From JANRKB01 sp033763695 (GTDB taxonomy: Bacteria; Planctomycetota; Phycisphaerae; Phycisphaerales; UBA1924): 64,000 bases of DNA. The stretch's first letter is position 1. Each line of letters begins with the position of its first letter. The notes beneath the pieces are model-generated. The model had not been told where the DNA came from. It did not search any database and saw nothing but the letters and a program-made list of their open reading frames with translations. The translations under genes and the position numbers were made by a program. Of this stretch, positions 34,698 to 44,131 are shown in pieces. The stretch lies in assembly GCA_033763695.1 (NCBI GenBank), contig JANRKB010000003.1, positions 170,299 through 234,298 of the forward strand. The letters run 5' to 3'.

Positions 34698-37079
34698 CTA
34701 CGCCGCATAGAGAAGGGTCTGCAACTCACGGACGGCGTCCATGAGCCGATCTTCGCCCCCGAACAAGCGGGCGATCTGAAGAGTGTTTCCGTGCGCGTTG
34801 ATCGGCGGGAGCTTGAGCACTTCGGGCAGCGAGAACTCAGCGAGGCCATGATCGGTGTACTTGTCGAGCAGTTCGTCGAGGATCGCCCTCGCCTCGGGGG
34901 CGTACTGCTCGAAAAAGTCCTTCTTCTCCGACCGCAGGCGACGCGCCCGCTCGCGACGAGTGCGCAAGGGAGCGTTGAACGCGAGGTAGCACAGCAGGTC
35001 TAGTGGGTCCGCTTCTGGCTGATTGGCGAACTCCGCCAGGTCTTCGAAGCGGATGCCGCGGTCCTCGAGCTTGTCGATCACCTCGCGACGCTTGTCGGGG
35101 TCGGCCCACTCGGCCCGTAGCTCGCCGGCGGACCGGAACAGGGTTCTGACCTTGTCGGCGGTGTAGTCGGTGAACTGGACGACCCGAAGCTGGTTGCCGT
35201 CGGGGTCGAGCTCGTAGACGAGGTGGGCAGCGATCTCGACGTGACCGCCGTCGACAAAATACCGCTCACGCTTCGGACCGTCATCCTCACCGTCATCGAT
35301 GTCTAAGTCGGGTGGGAACACGTCAACGATCGAGTCGTCCGGCGGTGGCTCCTCGGGGGTGACGACCACCTCGTCCTCAGTCGGTTCGCCTTCCTGGTTT
35401 ATGGTTTGCTCGGTCTCGACCACGGGGCCGCCATCGAACTCCGCATCCGCAAACAGCCGCGTCGCCGAGCCCGTGTAGTCCATGATGCTGAAGAACAGCT
35501 TGTCGTGGTCGTCGCGCACTCGCGTCCCGCGACCGATGATCTGTTTGAACTCAGTCATCGAGTTGATCACGCGCACGAGGACGACGTTCTGCACCGTTGG
35601 CGCATCCACCCCCGTCGTGAGCATCTGGGAGGTCGTCAGGATCACGGGCGTCGGCCGCTCGACATCCTGGAACTTGCTCAGGTGCGTGCGTCCGGTGTCT
35701 CCCTCGTCCGAGGTGACGCGGCACACATAGTCGGGGTGCTGCTGCACGAGGTCTGCATTGGCGTTGTTGAGAGCTCGTCGCATCTCATCTGCATGATTCT
35801 GGTCTACGCAAAACACGATGGTCTTTGCGTATCGATTGGTCTTCTTCAGATACTCGGTCAAGTGCTTGGCAACGGCCTCGGTCCGGGCGCGGAGCGCCAC
35901 GCGGCGCTCGAAGTCGTTCGTGTGGTATTCCTCGTCAGGAACTTCGCGTCCGAAGCGGTCCAGTTCGCCCTGGGATGGACGCCAGCCCGCCGCGTCCCAC
36001 GTGGTCACAACGCGGTGGACGCGGTAGGGAGCGAGGAAGCCGTCCTCAATGCCCTGGCGGAGGCTGTAAGTGTAAATGGGGTCGCCAAAATAGTCATAAG
36101 TGTCCGCGTTGTCGTCGCGTCGCGGCGTCGCCGTCATCCCGATCTGACACGCACCGTTGAAGTGCTCAAGGATTGCTCGCCAACTGCCATTCGGGTCTGC
36201 GCTGCCACGATGGCACTCGTCGACGACAATGAGGTCGAAGAAATCGCGCGGATACGACCGGTACAGCCCGGTCCGACGTTCATCTTCGGCGATGGCCTGG
36301 TACAGGGCGAAGTACATTTCGCGGCCCTGGCTCGCCTCGCCGTTTTCAATCTTCCAGCGTGCATCGCCGAACGGGGCAAAGTCCTTGCCCATCGGATCGT
36401 CGACGAGCACACTGCGATCGGCCAAGAACAGCATCCTCGGGCGGCGGTAATCGCCGGTCCGGTTCCACCGTGAGGACCAGAGCTTCCAGCAGATTTGGAA
36501 CGCGACGACAGTCTTACCGGTGCCAGTTGCCATCGTCAGCAGCATGCGGTCACGACCTTGAACCGCGCCCTGCACCGCCCGGTTGATGGCGATTTCTTGG
36601 TAGTACCGCGGCACGCGTCCGCTTACGCGATTGGCCGGGGCGAGGATGTGCTCGGCCGCATCGGGAGTGAGGTGTTCTCCGGCCGAGAGTCGCTTCCACA
36701 GTTCATCCGGCGTCGGGAACGTATCGACTTCTCGCTCTATGCCGGTGATGAAGTCGAACTCCACGATCCCATGCCCGTTGGTCGCGTAAGCGAACTTGAG
36801 ACCCAGGATCTCCGCGTACTCCCTAGCCTGCTGAAGGCCCTGTCCCGGAGTGGCGTAGCTCGCCTTCGCCTCGACAACTGCAATCGACACGTCGGCGCGA
36901 TACCTCAGGAGGTAGTCTGCTCGCTTTCCCGGGCGACGACGCCCGCGCCGGCCCGCGACAACGATCCGCCCATCGGTGAAGGTGACCTGTTCGTTTAGTC
37001 TGTGCGGTTCCGAGTCCCATCCAGCCGCCTGGAGCTTGGGGACGACGTACTTCCGGCATGTGTCGGCTTCGTTCGGCAC
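34698..37079 (-). CDS. hsdR: Type I restriction endonuclease subunit HsdR (EcoEI-like)
   Basis: A 793-residue motor nuclease from GTG 37079 (M/V-PNEADTCRKYVVPKL), preferred because HsdR families begin near this block; an in-frame GTG at 37112 would add 11 residues. No Shine-Dalgarno is seen at either. The N-terminal nuclease domain shows DYLLRYRADVSIAVVEAKA (PD-ExK type, residues ~75-93). The SF2 helicase motor has TGTGKT, then DECHRGS and GRGTRVRDD. It translocates DNA and cuts unmodified foreign DNA. An inverted repeat TAGAC/GTCTA lies directly before the start. The 3' end of the large ATPase gene is 300 bases upstream, so it may have its own promoter there. Confidence 0.94.
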   Translation of the reverse strand: MPNEADTCRKYVVPKLQAAGWDSEPHRLNEQVTFTDGRIVVAGRRGRRRPGKRADYLLRYRADVSIAVVEAKASYATPGQGLQQAREYAEILGLKFAYATNGHGIVEFDFITGIEREVDTFPTPDELWKRLSAGEHLTPDAAEHILAPANRVSGRVPRYYQEIAINRAVQGAVQGRDRMLLTMATGTGKTVVAFQICWKLWSSRWNRTGDYRRPRMLFLADRSVLVDDPMGKDFAPFGDARWKIENGEASQGREMYFALYQAIAEDERRTGLYRSYPRDFFDLIVVDECHRGSADPNGSWRAILEHFNGACQIGMTATPRRDDNADTYDYFGDPIYTYSLRQGIEDGFLAPYRVHRVVTTWDAAGWRPSQGELDRFGREVPDEEYHTNDFERRVALRARTEAVAKHLTEYLKKTNRYAKTIVFCVDQNHADEMRRALNNANADLVQQHPDYVCRVTSDEGDTGRTHLSKFQDVERPTPVILTTSQMLTTGVDAPTVQNVVLVRVINSMTEFKQIIGRGTRVRDDHDKLFFSIMDYTGSATRLFADAEFDGGPVVETEQTINQEGEPTEDEVVVTPEEPPPDDSIVDVFPPDLDIDDGEDDGPKRERYFVDGGHVEIAAHLVYELDPDGNQLRVVQFTDYTADKVRTLFRSAGELRAEWADPDKRREVIDKLEDRGIRFEDLAEFANQPEADPLDLLCYLAFNAPLRTRRERARRLRSEKKDFFEQYAPEARAILDELLDKYTDHGLAEFSLPEVLKLPPINAHGNTLQIARLFGGEDRLMDAVRELQTLLYAA

Positions 37080-37412
37080 TAGACGGTAGTCTAGGAGAAA
37101 GACCAGTCGCACTGGGTCTGCGGATGCAGGTTCGGGAGACGGTCGGATGGCCTGGCGGATGGGCCCCCCAGTCCGAGCGGAGCGGATCTGCGAGCTCGCT
37201 TCTCAGAACCAGTCGAATTGGTTCCGTTCGATCTAGATTTGGCTCTTGCAAGTCTGCGCATCTACTGAACGATGCGCCGTGAGGTTTGTGTCCTTGTGAA
37301 CTGCATCGGTCCAGCGTGGATTGTGACTGCCCCCAGATTCAATGCGATTACATCCCTACATCGCCCCGGCTCTGGCCACAGGGTCAATGCCGAGTGTGGC
37401 GAAGACTGGTCC
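37080..37412. other. Gap between hsdR and the HerA-like ATPase gene
   Basis: About 330 bases with no convincing gene on either strand. It could carry a promoter for hsdRMS, but no clear -35/-10 pair is seen. It separates the type I operon from the MAD6-8-like genes. Confidence 0.35.
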
Positions 37413-40400
37413 TCAATCCTCTGGCATGGCCATGGCGACTCGGGCGGCTGAAGGCATCTCGGGCGTCTGGACAAATGCGACGCCAACCGGGAGCTGTTCT
37501 ATGGCGGGAACGAGATCCTGTCCGGTACGGGTTCGCAGGAATCCACTCACCTTTTTCGACATCGGGTGGTTTGTGCGGAATACCACCTTAGTGCCCGCGT
37601 TCTCGACGACATCTGGGTGAAAGTCGGCGAGTCCCTGGCTAGCGACAACCACTGAGATTCCGAACTTGCGACCTTCCTTCATGATTTTCGGGAGCGTGGT
37701 GTCCTTGGCTAAACGATGAGCCTCATCGAGCACGATGGCGAGGCGGAGGGAAGCGGCCTTCTCCCAGTTGAACATGCTCTTGTAGATCTGGCGGAGCAGG
37801 AAGGCTCCCGCCGCCACTTGCATGGTCTCAACGCCCGCGCGATGAACGTCCAGCACGAGCCCGCGTGCTAGGAGTTGGTCCAGCGGAACGAAAGTGGATG
37901 GGTCTTCTCGGAAGAGGCCCAGCTCCAGCAGCGGGCGGCACCGGGCGACCACATTCCGAACGCCCCGCGACAGTTCGAGCAGCGAGAGCTTGCGATGGAA
38001 GTCCGAAATCGTCGGCAACCTGTCGGGCGTGCCCGACCCGTAGCCGAGATCCTGGTAGCAGGAGCGCAGCGCGTCGAACACCACGTCCTTCTGCATGTCG
38101 CCGAGCTCGCACACATAGGCAAAAATCTCAGCGATCGCAAAGCAGTTGGTTTGCCAGGACGCCGCCTCCGCGCCGGACTTCGAGAGGTCCGCTTCGAACG
38201 GAGAGAATGGGAGGCCCTTGGTCGCGTCGAGAACCACTGGGTTGGCGGAACGGACGTATGGGTTGCAGGTGTCCGCGAACGCACCGTGGAAGTCGATCAC
38301 GACGGACGGCAACCCCTCCTTGGCAAACTCCTGCAGAATGCGGTTGACGGTCACCGACTTGCCCTGCCCGGGGATGCCCAGGATGAACAGGTGAGGACTG
38401 CTCTGGACGCTTGGGGTCCACGCGACAGGAGTCTCCTCGGCTTGTGTGTGGCCAAGTACAACGCGCGTTGACTCGCCCTTGCGCGCAGAAATGGTCGGAG
38501 CCTCGCCCTGCCCCTCTGATGCCGAGCGTTGGTGGGGTTGCGGTGCGGGAGTCGGAGAGATGTTGTCTGAAGGAGTTGCTGGCGGCGCGTCCTTCGCGGG
38601 GATGGCAACGAGAGGCTCGCGTCGTTCAGAACCATCGCCGCCGGGCTCGGCGGCAGTTGGCGCCCGCGGAGGGGATGGTGGCGCCGGTGACGGCGCCAAG
38701 TTCAGCTCCGCGAAGTCCGCGGCGGTCAAGAACTCGATCCGCACGCCGTTGTGGATCAGCGGGCGCTTGGGCTTGTCGTTCAAGCTGACGATGTAAGCGT
38801 TGCGCTCAACGGACAGTTCCGGCACGCCCGTTTCGAGCTTGGCCACAGCGGCCTGCATCTCCAAGAACTTCTCGTCAGACGTGATGAGGCCGTACCGCTG
38901 GGCTCGCCTCAGATAGAACCGGAGCAGGCTATTGAGCCGCGAACGCTGCAAAACGTGGTCGAGTCGCTCAGGGTCGCGCTGGAAAAACAGCTCCCGGAAT
39001 CGTGCTTCGGTGGATTCGATCTGGTCCGCAATTCTGTTGAACAGTTCCTCGCTTGAACCGGCTGTGACCCGAGATTTGACCTCGATAAACGTCGCAGCGA
39101 GCCGACCACGCTTGAACTGGATACGGATCAGGTCGCATCGTTCCTGGGGTGTTGTCTTCGCTCTCGCACGCATCGGGGCGAACAGTTCGGGGTGCGCGTC
39201 CACCGGGACGAGCACGGAATCGTCCAGCGTGCCCTTGGCCCGGAGATACGCCGCGACGACTCCAAGGCTCACGGCTTCTCGTGCCCGACCTTGGTCTCCG
39301 ATCACGCGCAGGGCGAGACGCCCGGAAATCGTCTTCAGGTGTTGCAGCACATCGCCGACGGAATCCTGGACGAGTCCGAAGCCCAGCTCGGCCATGGCAC
39401 GTCCGAGCACCTCCTCGATCTCCTCTCGGTGGCCGGTCGTGACGAGCATGCGATGCCCAAGGCCCTCCAGGAACTCGGGGGCATAGTCCAGCAGGTAGCG
39501 GCGGCTGATGTCTTCGGCACCGGGGACCTGAGGATTGTCGTAGTACTCGACGCCAAAAAACCGGTCGAGGGTAATGACCCAGTCGGAAAGAGTGTGGATG
39601 CGATTGAGTCGTTCACGGTCGGGGGCGGCAAGCTCAGCAACCACCGCAGGCACGCGGCCAATGTCCGGGCCCGATTCGAGCAGACCAGAGAGACACGCCA
39701 GCATGGAAACGTGGGTATCGCACAGTTCGTTCGTGTACAACCCCAGAACGGGATGCCGCTGGCGAGACGCGTCGGGGGGAAAGTTCAATCGATGAGTCCA
39801 GCGAGCGCCGAAGGAGCCCGCCTCAAAGTCGGGAAGGAGCCGAACCAGGAGACCATAGAACGAACTGCTGTCGTCAACCGGGTCGGCCGGGACGAGGTCG
39901 AGCTTCGGTGTCAAATGGTCGACGGCCACGGTGAGGTTGACGTCGCCACCCGGCGGGGCCGCCGATTGATCCATCGACCGAATAGTCAGCGAGAAGAAGG
40001 GGGTGAGGTGGTGACGCTTCCCGGGCGGCTGAGATTCGTAGAGGTCGGTCTGGAGCTGGGCAATGAGTCCCATTGTCACGGGAAGCGGTTCGTGGAAGTG
40101 CGCGAGAATGTCGACGCCGGTCGGCGGGCGATCTTCGGTCTCATCGTCGCCTTCGTCCCGTCCGTAGAACGAACGCAGCCCCTCCGCCACGAAGGCACCG
40201 GACCCGGGGTTTAGCAGGTTGAGGCGGAGTGTGCGGAGGTATGGGTGGACCCCGGAGTAGGCGCGCAGTTCCGAGGCGAGCCGGATCGGTGGAAGGTCCG
40301 CGATCGACGACTCGTCTTCATCAAGTCCGACGATTCTCGCGATGTCCGCGACGCGGCGCGACGGGTCCCGAGCATTGGCAGGAAACGCCAGCCCCCAAAA

Positions 40401-42443
40401 GAAGCGGAGGTTCTGAGCAAACAGAAGCGTCGAAGACGAACCGTCTGGGAGGAACGCGGGGCAGTTCAGTGGTGCCACTCGTTCGATGACGCTGAGGTCA
40501 ATGATGCTTTTTCGCTGCGGCTTCGGGGTGGCAAGCAGCTTGCGATCCCAATCCCTCAGGAGGTCGTTGTACGCCGCATACCACAGCGCGCGAAGGGGAT
40601 GCGTTGGGGCGACCAGGGCGGCAGGTTCGTGATCGCGAGCGTGGAGGATCTCGGCGCGGACGGTGTCGATACCGAAGGCGGCTCGCCGCAAGCCGGGTGT
40701 GTCGGCGGCTTCGAGCAGGTCGCGGTATGCGCTGGCGTAGACGCGGGCTCGGCGAGACATCTCTTCGGACCAGTCGCACGTCTCGATCAGTCCGGCGGGG
40801 CCTTGGTCTCGCAGCAGCTTCAAGAATGACCGACGCTTTTCCAAGAACTTCTCGCCCGCAGGCGTGGTGCGAAGGAGTTCGGCGTCGCCGCTCGGTCGGA
40901 GAGCCCCGGGATCGAGTTGATGCGCCGAGTCGGCGGTGACGCAAAACGAACCGAATGAGTCCGGTTCCTCGATGATGCGGGTCTCGATCTGCCGGAGCAC
41001 AGGGCTGAGGCCGACGCGAAGCACGCGACGACCATTGAGCGTGACGGAAAAGAAGTGAATGTCCCGTTCGGTCCATTGACCGGGGGACTGCTCGATCGCT
41101 TCAGCGGAAATGTCCATCGCGGCACGAAGCCTACCGAGTGGAATGTTCGGGACCGTCTCGAGTCGCTTCTTCGACTCGACCTCCGGTACTTCCTCGCGGT
41201 CGAGCCAAAACTCTGTGCTGATCCCCTGCACAATTTTTGGGTCGCCGGTCTCGTCGGCCTTTCGACGCAGCTCGGCACCGAACTCGTCAAGTCCCACGAC
41301 GCGGGCCTGAACGACCTTGACGGGACAGGTGCCGAGGTCGATGTCGAGCTTCACGGAAGCCTTGCGAGACTTGGCTGGCACCGTCGTGGAAGGGAGCTCG
41401 ACCCCGGCCACTTCCTCGGGGCTGTACTCCTCCCCGCTGGGGACGAGCTCGACACGCCAACGCTTGAGATTGACCGGCGTCTTGGGCTGGGAATCCCAGT
41501 GAATAGTGACCTTAGCCTTTGGGCCGACCGAAGCGGTGGGAGGTGTGCCTTGCCCGTTCGGCTGCGAGAGGTGGGTTTCCTTCTTCACCACGCCCTCCGA
41601 GTCCAGGAGCGGCACGATGTCGATGCTCTCTAGGTCGGAGGCCTCCGCTTTCTCAAACGCCCAAGAGGAAAATGACAGCCGGGGGAGCGTGTCCGCCTCG
41701 GCCAAGGGCATGAGCCACGTCCGGGCATCGCGAAGCCGTCGGCTCTCCAGGAAAGTCTCAAGCTCTTCGCGAAGCGATCCCGCCCGCAGTCCAAGCAGCC
41801 CCAACCGTTCGCCCAGGCTCATTTGGGCCCGGGGCGGCCGGGTCAGCGTCTGTGAACAGCGTTTGTTGTCGGGAAGTCGTTCCAAAAAACTCTCGCCGCC
41901 TGAATCGGGGATGAGCCCGAGTCGCCAGAGTTCGATGCCGGCCCGCTCGGGGGTCGGGTCGCCGACCAACACACCCAGGTATTCCACCACGGATTCGAGA
42001 GCGGAGCCCGGCCCCTTTGGCATGGCGGCGATCGCCTGCTTGGCGAGAGTTGCGAGCGATGGAGGCATGCCCCTGAGCAGCCCATCCCGCACATCCCGGA
42101 GGAAAGCGGTCAGGTCGAACGTCGCGAACGAGTTTGAGAGAGAGCTGGCCGCTGCGTCCCGCGTTCCGGCGGGAACAAAGATGCACAGACGGGACTGCTT
42201 TCGGTTCCTGATCTCGATCGCGCGCTCTGGACGCACGCGGCTTGCGTCGTTGGGGGTGGCATCAGGAGTCACGACGAACGCGACGCTGCCTTCCTGCAAT
42301 CGGGCGGTCGTTGCCCGGCACACGGCAAGACAGTCTTCAAGCGACATGTGGTCGAGTCGCATGCAATGCCCGGACTCGGCCTTGGCCAAGTCGGCGGCGA
42401 GCCGTTCTCCCAGAAGCTCCACGACCCGGGTGGGAAGATTCAT
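37413..42443 (-). CDS. Large HerA-like ATPase with possible PD-ExK domain, MAD8-like
   Basis: A 1676-residue protein. The first ~1050 residues show no motif I recognise. Near residue 1119 is RCDLIRIQFKR then ATFIEVKSR, a possible PD-(D/E)xK nuclease active site. A Pro/Ala/Ser-rich linker (~1240-1330) precedes a HerA/FtsK-like motor with Walker A ILGIPGQGKSVTVNR near 1360 and Walker B IVLDEAHRLAK near 1569, followed by a GRKFGISVVVASQ sensor-like segment. Size and layout resemble MAD8 of the methylation-associated defence system and DptH of phosphorothioate-dependent restriction. Its ATG overlaps the previous gene (ATGA). It probably pumps or cleaves DNA in a defence complex. The family name is recall, not a search. 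Confidence 0.72.
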   Translation of the reverse strand: MNLPTRVVELLGERLAADLAKAESGHCMRLDHMSLEDCLAVCRATTARLQEGSVAFVVTPDATPNDASRVRPERAIEIRNRKQSRLCIFVPAGTRDAAASSLSNSFATFDLTAFLRDVRDGLLRGMPPSLATLAKQAIAAMPKGPGSALESVVEYLGVLVGDPTPERAGIELWRLGLIPDSGGESFLERLPDNKRCSQTLTRPPRAQMSLGERLGLLGLRAGSLREELETFLESRRLRDARTWLMPLAEADTLPRLSFSSWAFEKAEASDLESIDIVPLLDSEGVVKKETHLSQPNGQGTPPTASVGPKAKVTIHWDSQPKTPVNLKRWRVELVPSGEEYSPEEVAGVELPSTTVPAKSRKASVKLDIDLGTCPVKVVQARVVGLDEFGAELRRKADETGDPKIVQGISTEFWLDREEVPEVESKKRLETVPNIPLGRLRAAMDISAEAIEQSPGQWTERDIHFFSVTLNGRRVLRVGLSPVLRQIETRIIEEPDSFGSFCVTADSAHQLDPGALRPSGDAELLRTTPAGEKFLEKRRSFLKLLRDQGPAGLIETCDWSEEMSRRARVYASAYRDLLEAADTPGLRRAAFGIDTVRAEILHARDHEPAALVAPTHPLRALWYAAYNDLLRDWDRKLLATPKPQRKSIIDLSVIERVAPLNCPAFLPDGSSSTLLFAQNLRFFWGLAFPANARDPSRRVADIARIVGLDEDESSIADLPPIRLASELRAYSGVHPYLRTLRLNLLNPGSGAFVAEGLRSFYGRDEGDDETEDRPPTGVDILAHFHEPLPVTMGLIAQLQTDLYESQPPGKRHHLTPFFSLTIRSMDQSAAPPGGDVNLTVAVDHLTPKLDLVPADPVDDSSSFYGLLVRLLPDFEAGSFGARWTHRLNFPPDASRQRHPVLGLYTNELCDTHVSMLACLSGLLESGPDIGRVPAVVAELAAPDRERLNRIHTLSDWVITLDRFFGVEYYDNPQVPGAEDISRRYLLDYAPEFLEGLGHRMLVTTGHREEIEEVLGRAMAELGFGLVQDSVGDVLQHLKTISGRLALRVIGDQGRAREAVSLGVVAAYLRAKGTLDDSVLVPVDAHPELFAPMRARAKTTPQERCDLIRIQFKRGRLAATFIEVKSRVTAGSSEELFNRIADQIESTEARFRELFFQRDPERLDHVLQRSRLNSLLRFYLRRAQRYGLITSDEKFLEMQAAVAKLETGVPELSVERNAYIVSLNDKPKRPLIHNGVRIEFLTAADFAELNLAPSPAPPSPPRAPTAAEPGGDGSERREPLVAIPAKDAPPATPSDNISPTPAPQPHQRSASEGQGEAPTISARKGESTRVVLGHTQAEETPVAWTPSVQSSPHLFILGIPGQGKSVTVNRILQEFAKEGLPSVVIDFHGAFADTCNPYVRSANPVVLDATKGLPFSPFEADLSKSGAEAASWQTNCFAIAEIFAYVCELGDMQKDVVFDALRSCYQDLGYGSGTPDRLPTISDFHRKLSLLELSRGVRNVVARCRPLLELGLFREDPSTFVPLDQLLARGLVLDVHRAGVETMQVAAGAFLLRQIYKSMFNWEKAASLRLAIVLDEAHRLAKDTTLPKIMKEGRKFGISVVVASQGLADFHPDVVENAGTKVVFRTNHPMSKKVSGFLRTRTGQDLVPAIEQLPVGVAFVQTPEMPSAARVAMAMPED

Positions 42444-44131
42444 GCCAACACCTCTGTGGAATCGGGGAACCGGAGAAACTGGGCGTTGAAATCGTCGGAG
42501 AGCGCCTCGAACAGCCCCATCAGACGCAATCGCCGCTTGAGGGCGTCGAGATTCTCACGCGCGGCCGCTCGCGTGGCCGCAGAATCGAGCGACGTCGGAG
42601 GACGGTCGATGAGAAACCCAAACCGACGCTCCAGGAACGCAAGGAAGTCGGAAAGCGCGATGCGGCTACGGGCTTTGGGCTGGCTCACCCGCCCTTCTGG
42701 GGTCTCGATAAGCGATAGGCGGACGAGGACTGCCAAAAGGTCGTCGCCCATCACATACCGCCAACGGCGATTGCCCCTGAGATTGCCACTCAGCAATCCA
42801 TACGGCTTTCGCAGGCCGCCGGTGTTCCAGTACCAGGCGATGATCGCCGACACGCCGTTGGATTCCTGGGCGTCAGCAAGGAGCCGAACCAATGCTCCGA
42901 GGGAACCAGAGCTCCCGACCGACGCGATAATTCGGTCGAACTCCGCGCTGATCTCGTTGGCCTCTTCGGGGCCACCCGCCGCGTTCAAGGTCTCGGTGCG
43001 AATGGTCTGGATGTCAGCGAGCGCTCGGGCTTCGACGTGGATATTGCCACGCAGGTTGATGAGGGACTGGAAATAGAGTGGGGTGGCTTGCTCACGAAGC
43101 GTCTTGGGGTTGGCAGCTTGTGGCGGGAGTGCGTCCAGGAATCGGTCGAGCGTGCGGAGCAGCATGATGCTCTGATAGAACACGCGAAGTTCTTCGAGGT
43201 GAGTTTCCACGCAGACCTGGGCGAGGCGGTCGCTCGCTCCTCCCCGTTCGCCCGTGAGATCCAGGAAGATCTCAGGGGGAGTCGGCGATTCGGTGTTCGT
43301 CATCGCCGGCGGAAGCTGGCCGGTCGCCACGAGCTGGTTGGTGGCATATGCCAGTTTGAGGGTGTACACAAACATCCAACAGTTGATCAGCGCCATCAGC
43401 CCCCGGGTCAACGAGAGCATCGGCATCTCTTGATGACAAACGGCAAGGAACGAGAGCAGGTCCACGGCCAACTGGTTGGCAATTGCTGGAAGCGTCGGAT
43501 CGGCCTTGCCGCCTTCTTTGTTCGCCGCAGGGCAAGGTTGCAGGCCGTCCAGAAAGTTCAAGCACAACAGGGTGTGGATGTCGACCGTCTCCGATCCGGT
43601 GTAGCGGCCATCGTACTTTGGCGCCTCACCGATGGTCACGCCCTGGCCGAACGCGCTGGCCATAAGCGCGCCGAGCGATGCTTCAGGCTTCTGGCCCGGG
43701 TCGTCCTGCTCCAGGGCCCGCAGGAACAGGGCGTAGAGGAACTGGTGCACGCGGCGCTGTCGGCTGATCTTCGCAGGGAATCCGCTCTTGTATGTGAGAA
43801 GCGTGAGGGGCTGAATGTACTCGATCTGCTCTTCGCGGCGCGACCGACCGAGGCGGCCCATTTGCACCACGCTGCTCCGGACCCACCGGTCGAGGAGGCG
43901 GCGACCAGCTTCGGTATCAAAGCCCCGCATCCGCTCGTGGCGGGACAAGGCATCCACGTATTTGCCAAGGTCCTTCTCGCTGTTGACCCTTCTCGCAACC
44001 TGCCGGCCGCGGGAGACGGTGATGTAGAACAGACTGGGGAGAAGCCGCTCAACATCGAAGTCGTTGAACTCCACGCCTATGAGGCGGTCGAACGCATAGC
44101 CGCGAAGGGCCTTGGGAACGATGGGTTTCAT
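42440..44131 (-). CDS. Unknown defence-operon protein, MAD7-like
   Basis: A 563-residue, mostly helical protein without a recognisable catalytic motif. Features: FDRLIGVEFNDFDVERLLPSLFY near the N-terminus, a Phe/Leu-rich centre (LLSFLAVCHQEMPMLSLTRGLMALINCWMFVYTLKLAY), and a winged-helix-like C-terminus (LLAVLVRLSLIETPEGRV). It overlaps both neighbours by 4 bases (ATGA) and so is made stoichiometrically with the kinase and the ATPase. In MADS the gene at this position encodes MAD7, also of unknown function; in Dpt systems DptG sits there. Assignment rests mainly on order and size. Confidence 0.6.
   Translation of the reverse strand: MKPIVPKALRGYAFDRLIGVEFNDFDVERLLPSLFYITVSRGRQVARRVNSEKDLGKYVDALSRHERMRGFDTEAGRRLLDRWVRSSVVQMGRLGRSRREEQIEYIQPLTLLTYKSGFPAKISRQRRVHQFLYALFLRALEQDDPGQKPEASLGALMASAFGQGVTIGEAPKYDGRYTGSETVDIHTLLCLNFLDGLQPCPAANKEGGKADPTLPAIANQLAVDLLSFLAVCHQEMPMLSLTRGLMALINCWMFVYTLKLAYATNQLVATGQLPPAMTNTESPTPPEIFLDLTGERGGASDRLAQVCVETHLEELRVFYQSIMLLRTLDRFLDALPPQAANPKTLREQATPLYFQSLINLRGNIHVEARALADIQTIRTETLNAAGGPEEANEISAEFDRIIASVGSSGSLGALVRLLADAQESNGVSAIIAWYWNTGGLRKPYGLLSGNLRGNRRWRYVMGDDLLAVLVRLSLIETPEGRVSQPKARSRIALSDFLAFLERRFGFLIDRPPTSLDSAATRAAARENLDALKRRLRLMGLFEALSDDFNAQFLRFPDSTEVLA

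Noticed and set aside
35406..36473. 355-residue plus-strand frame
   Set aside because: Antisense shadow of hsdR; no independent start or motif.
39192..40214. 340-residue plus-strand frame
   Set aside because: Antisense shadow of the large HerA-like ATPase gene.
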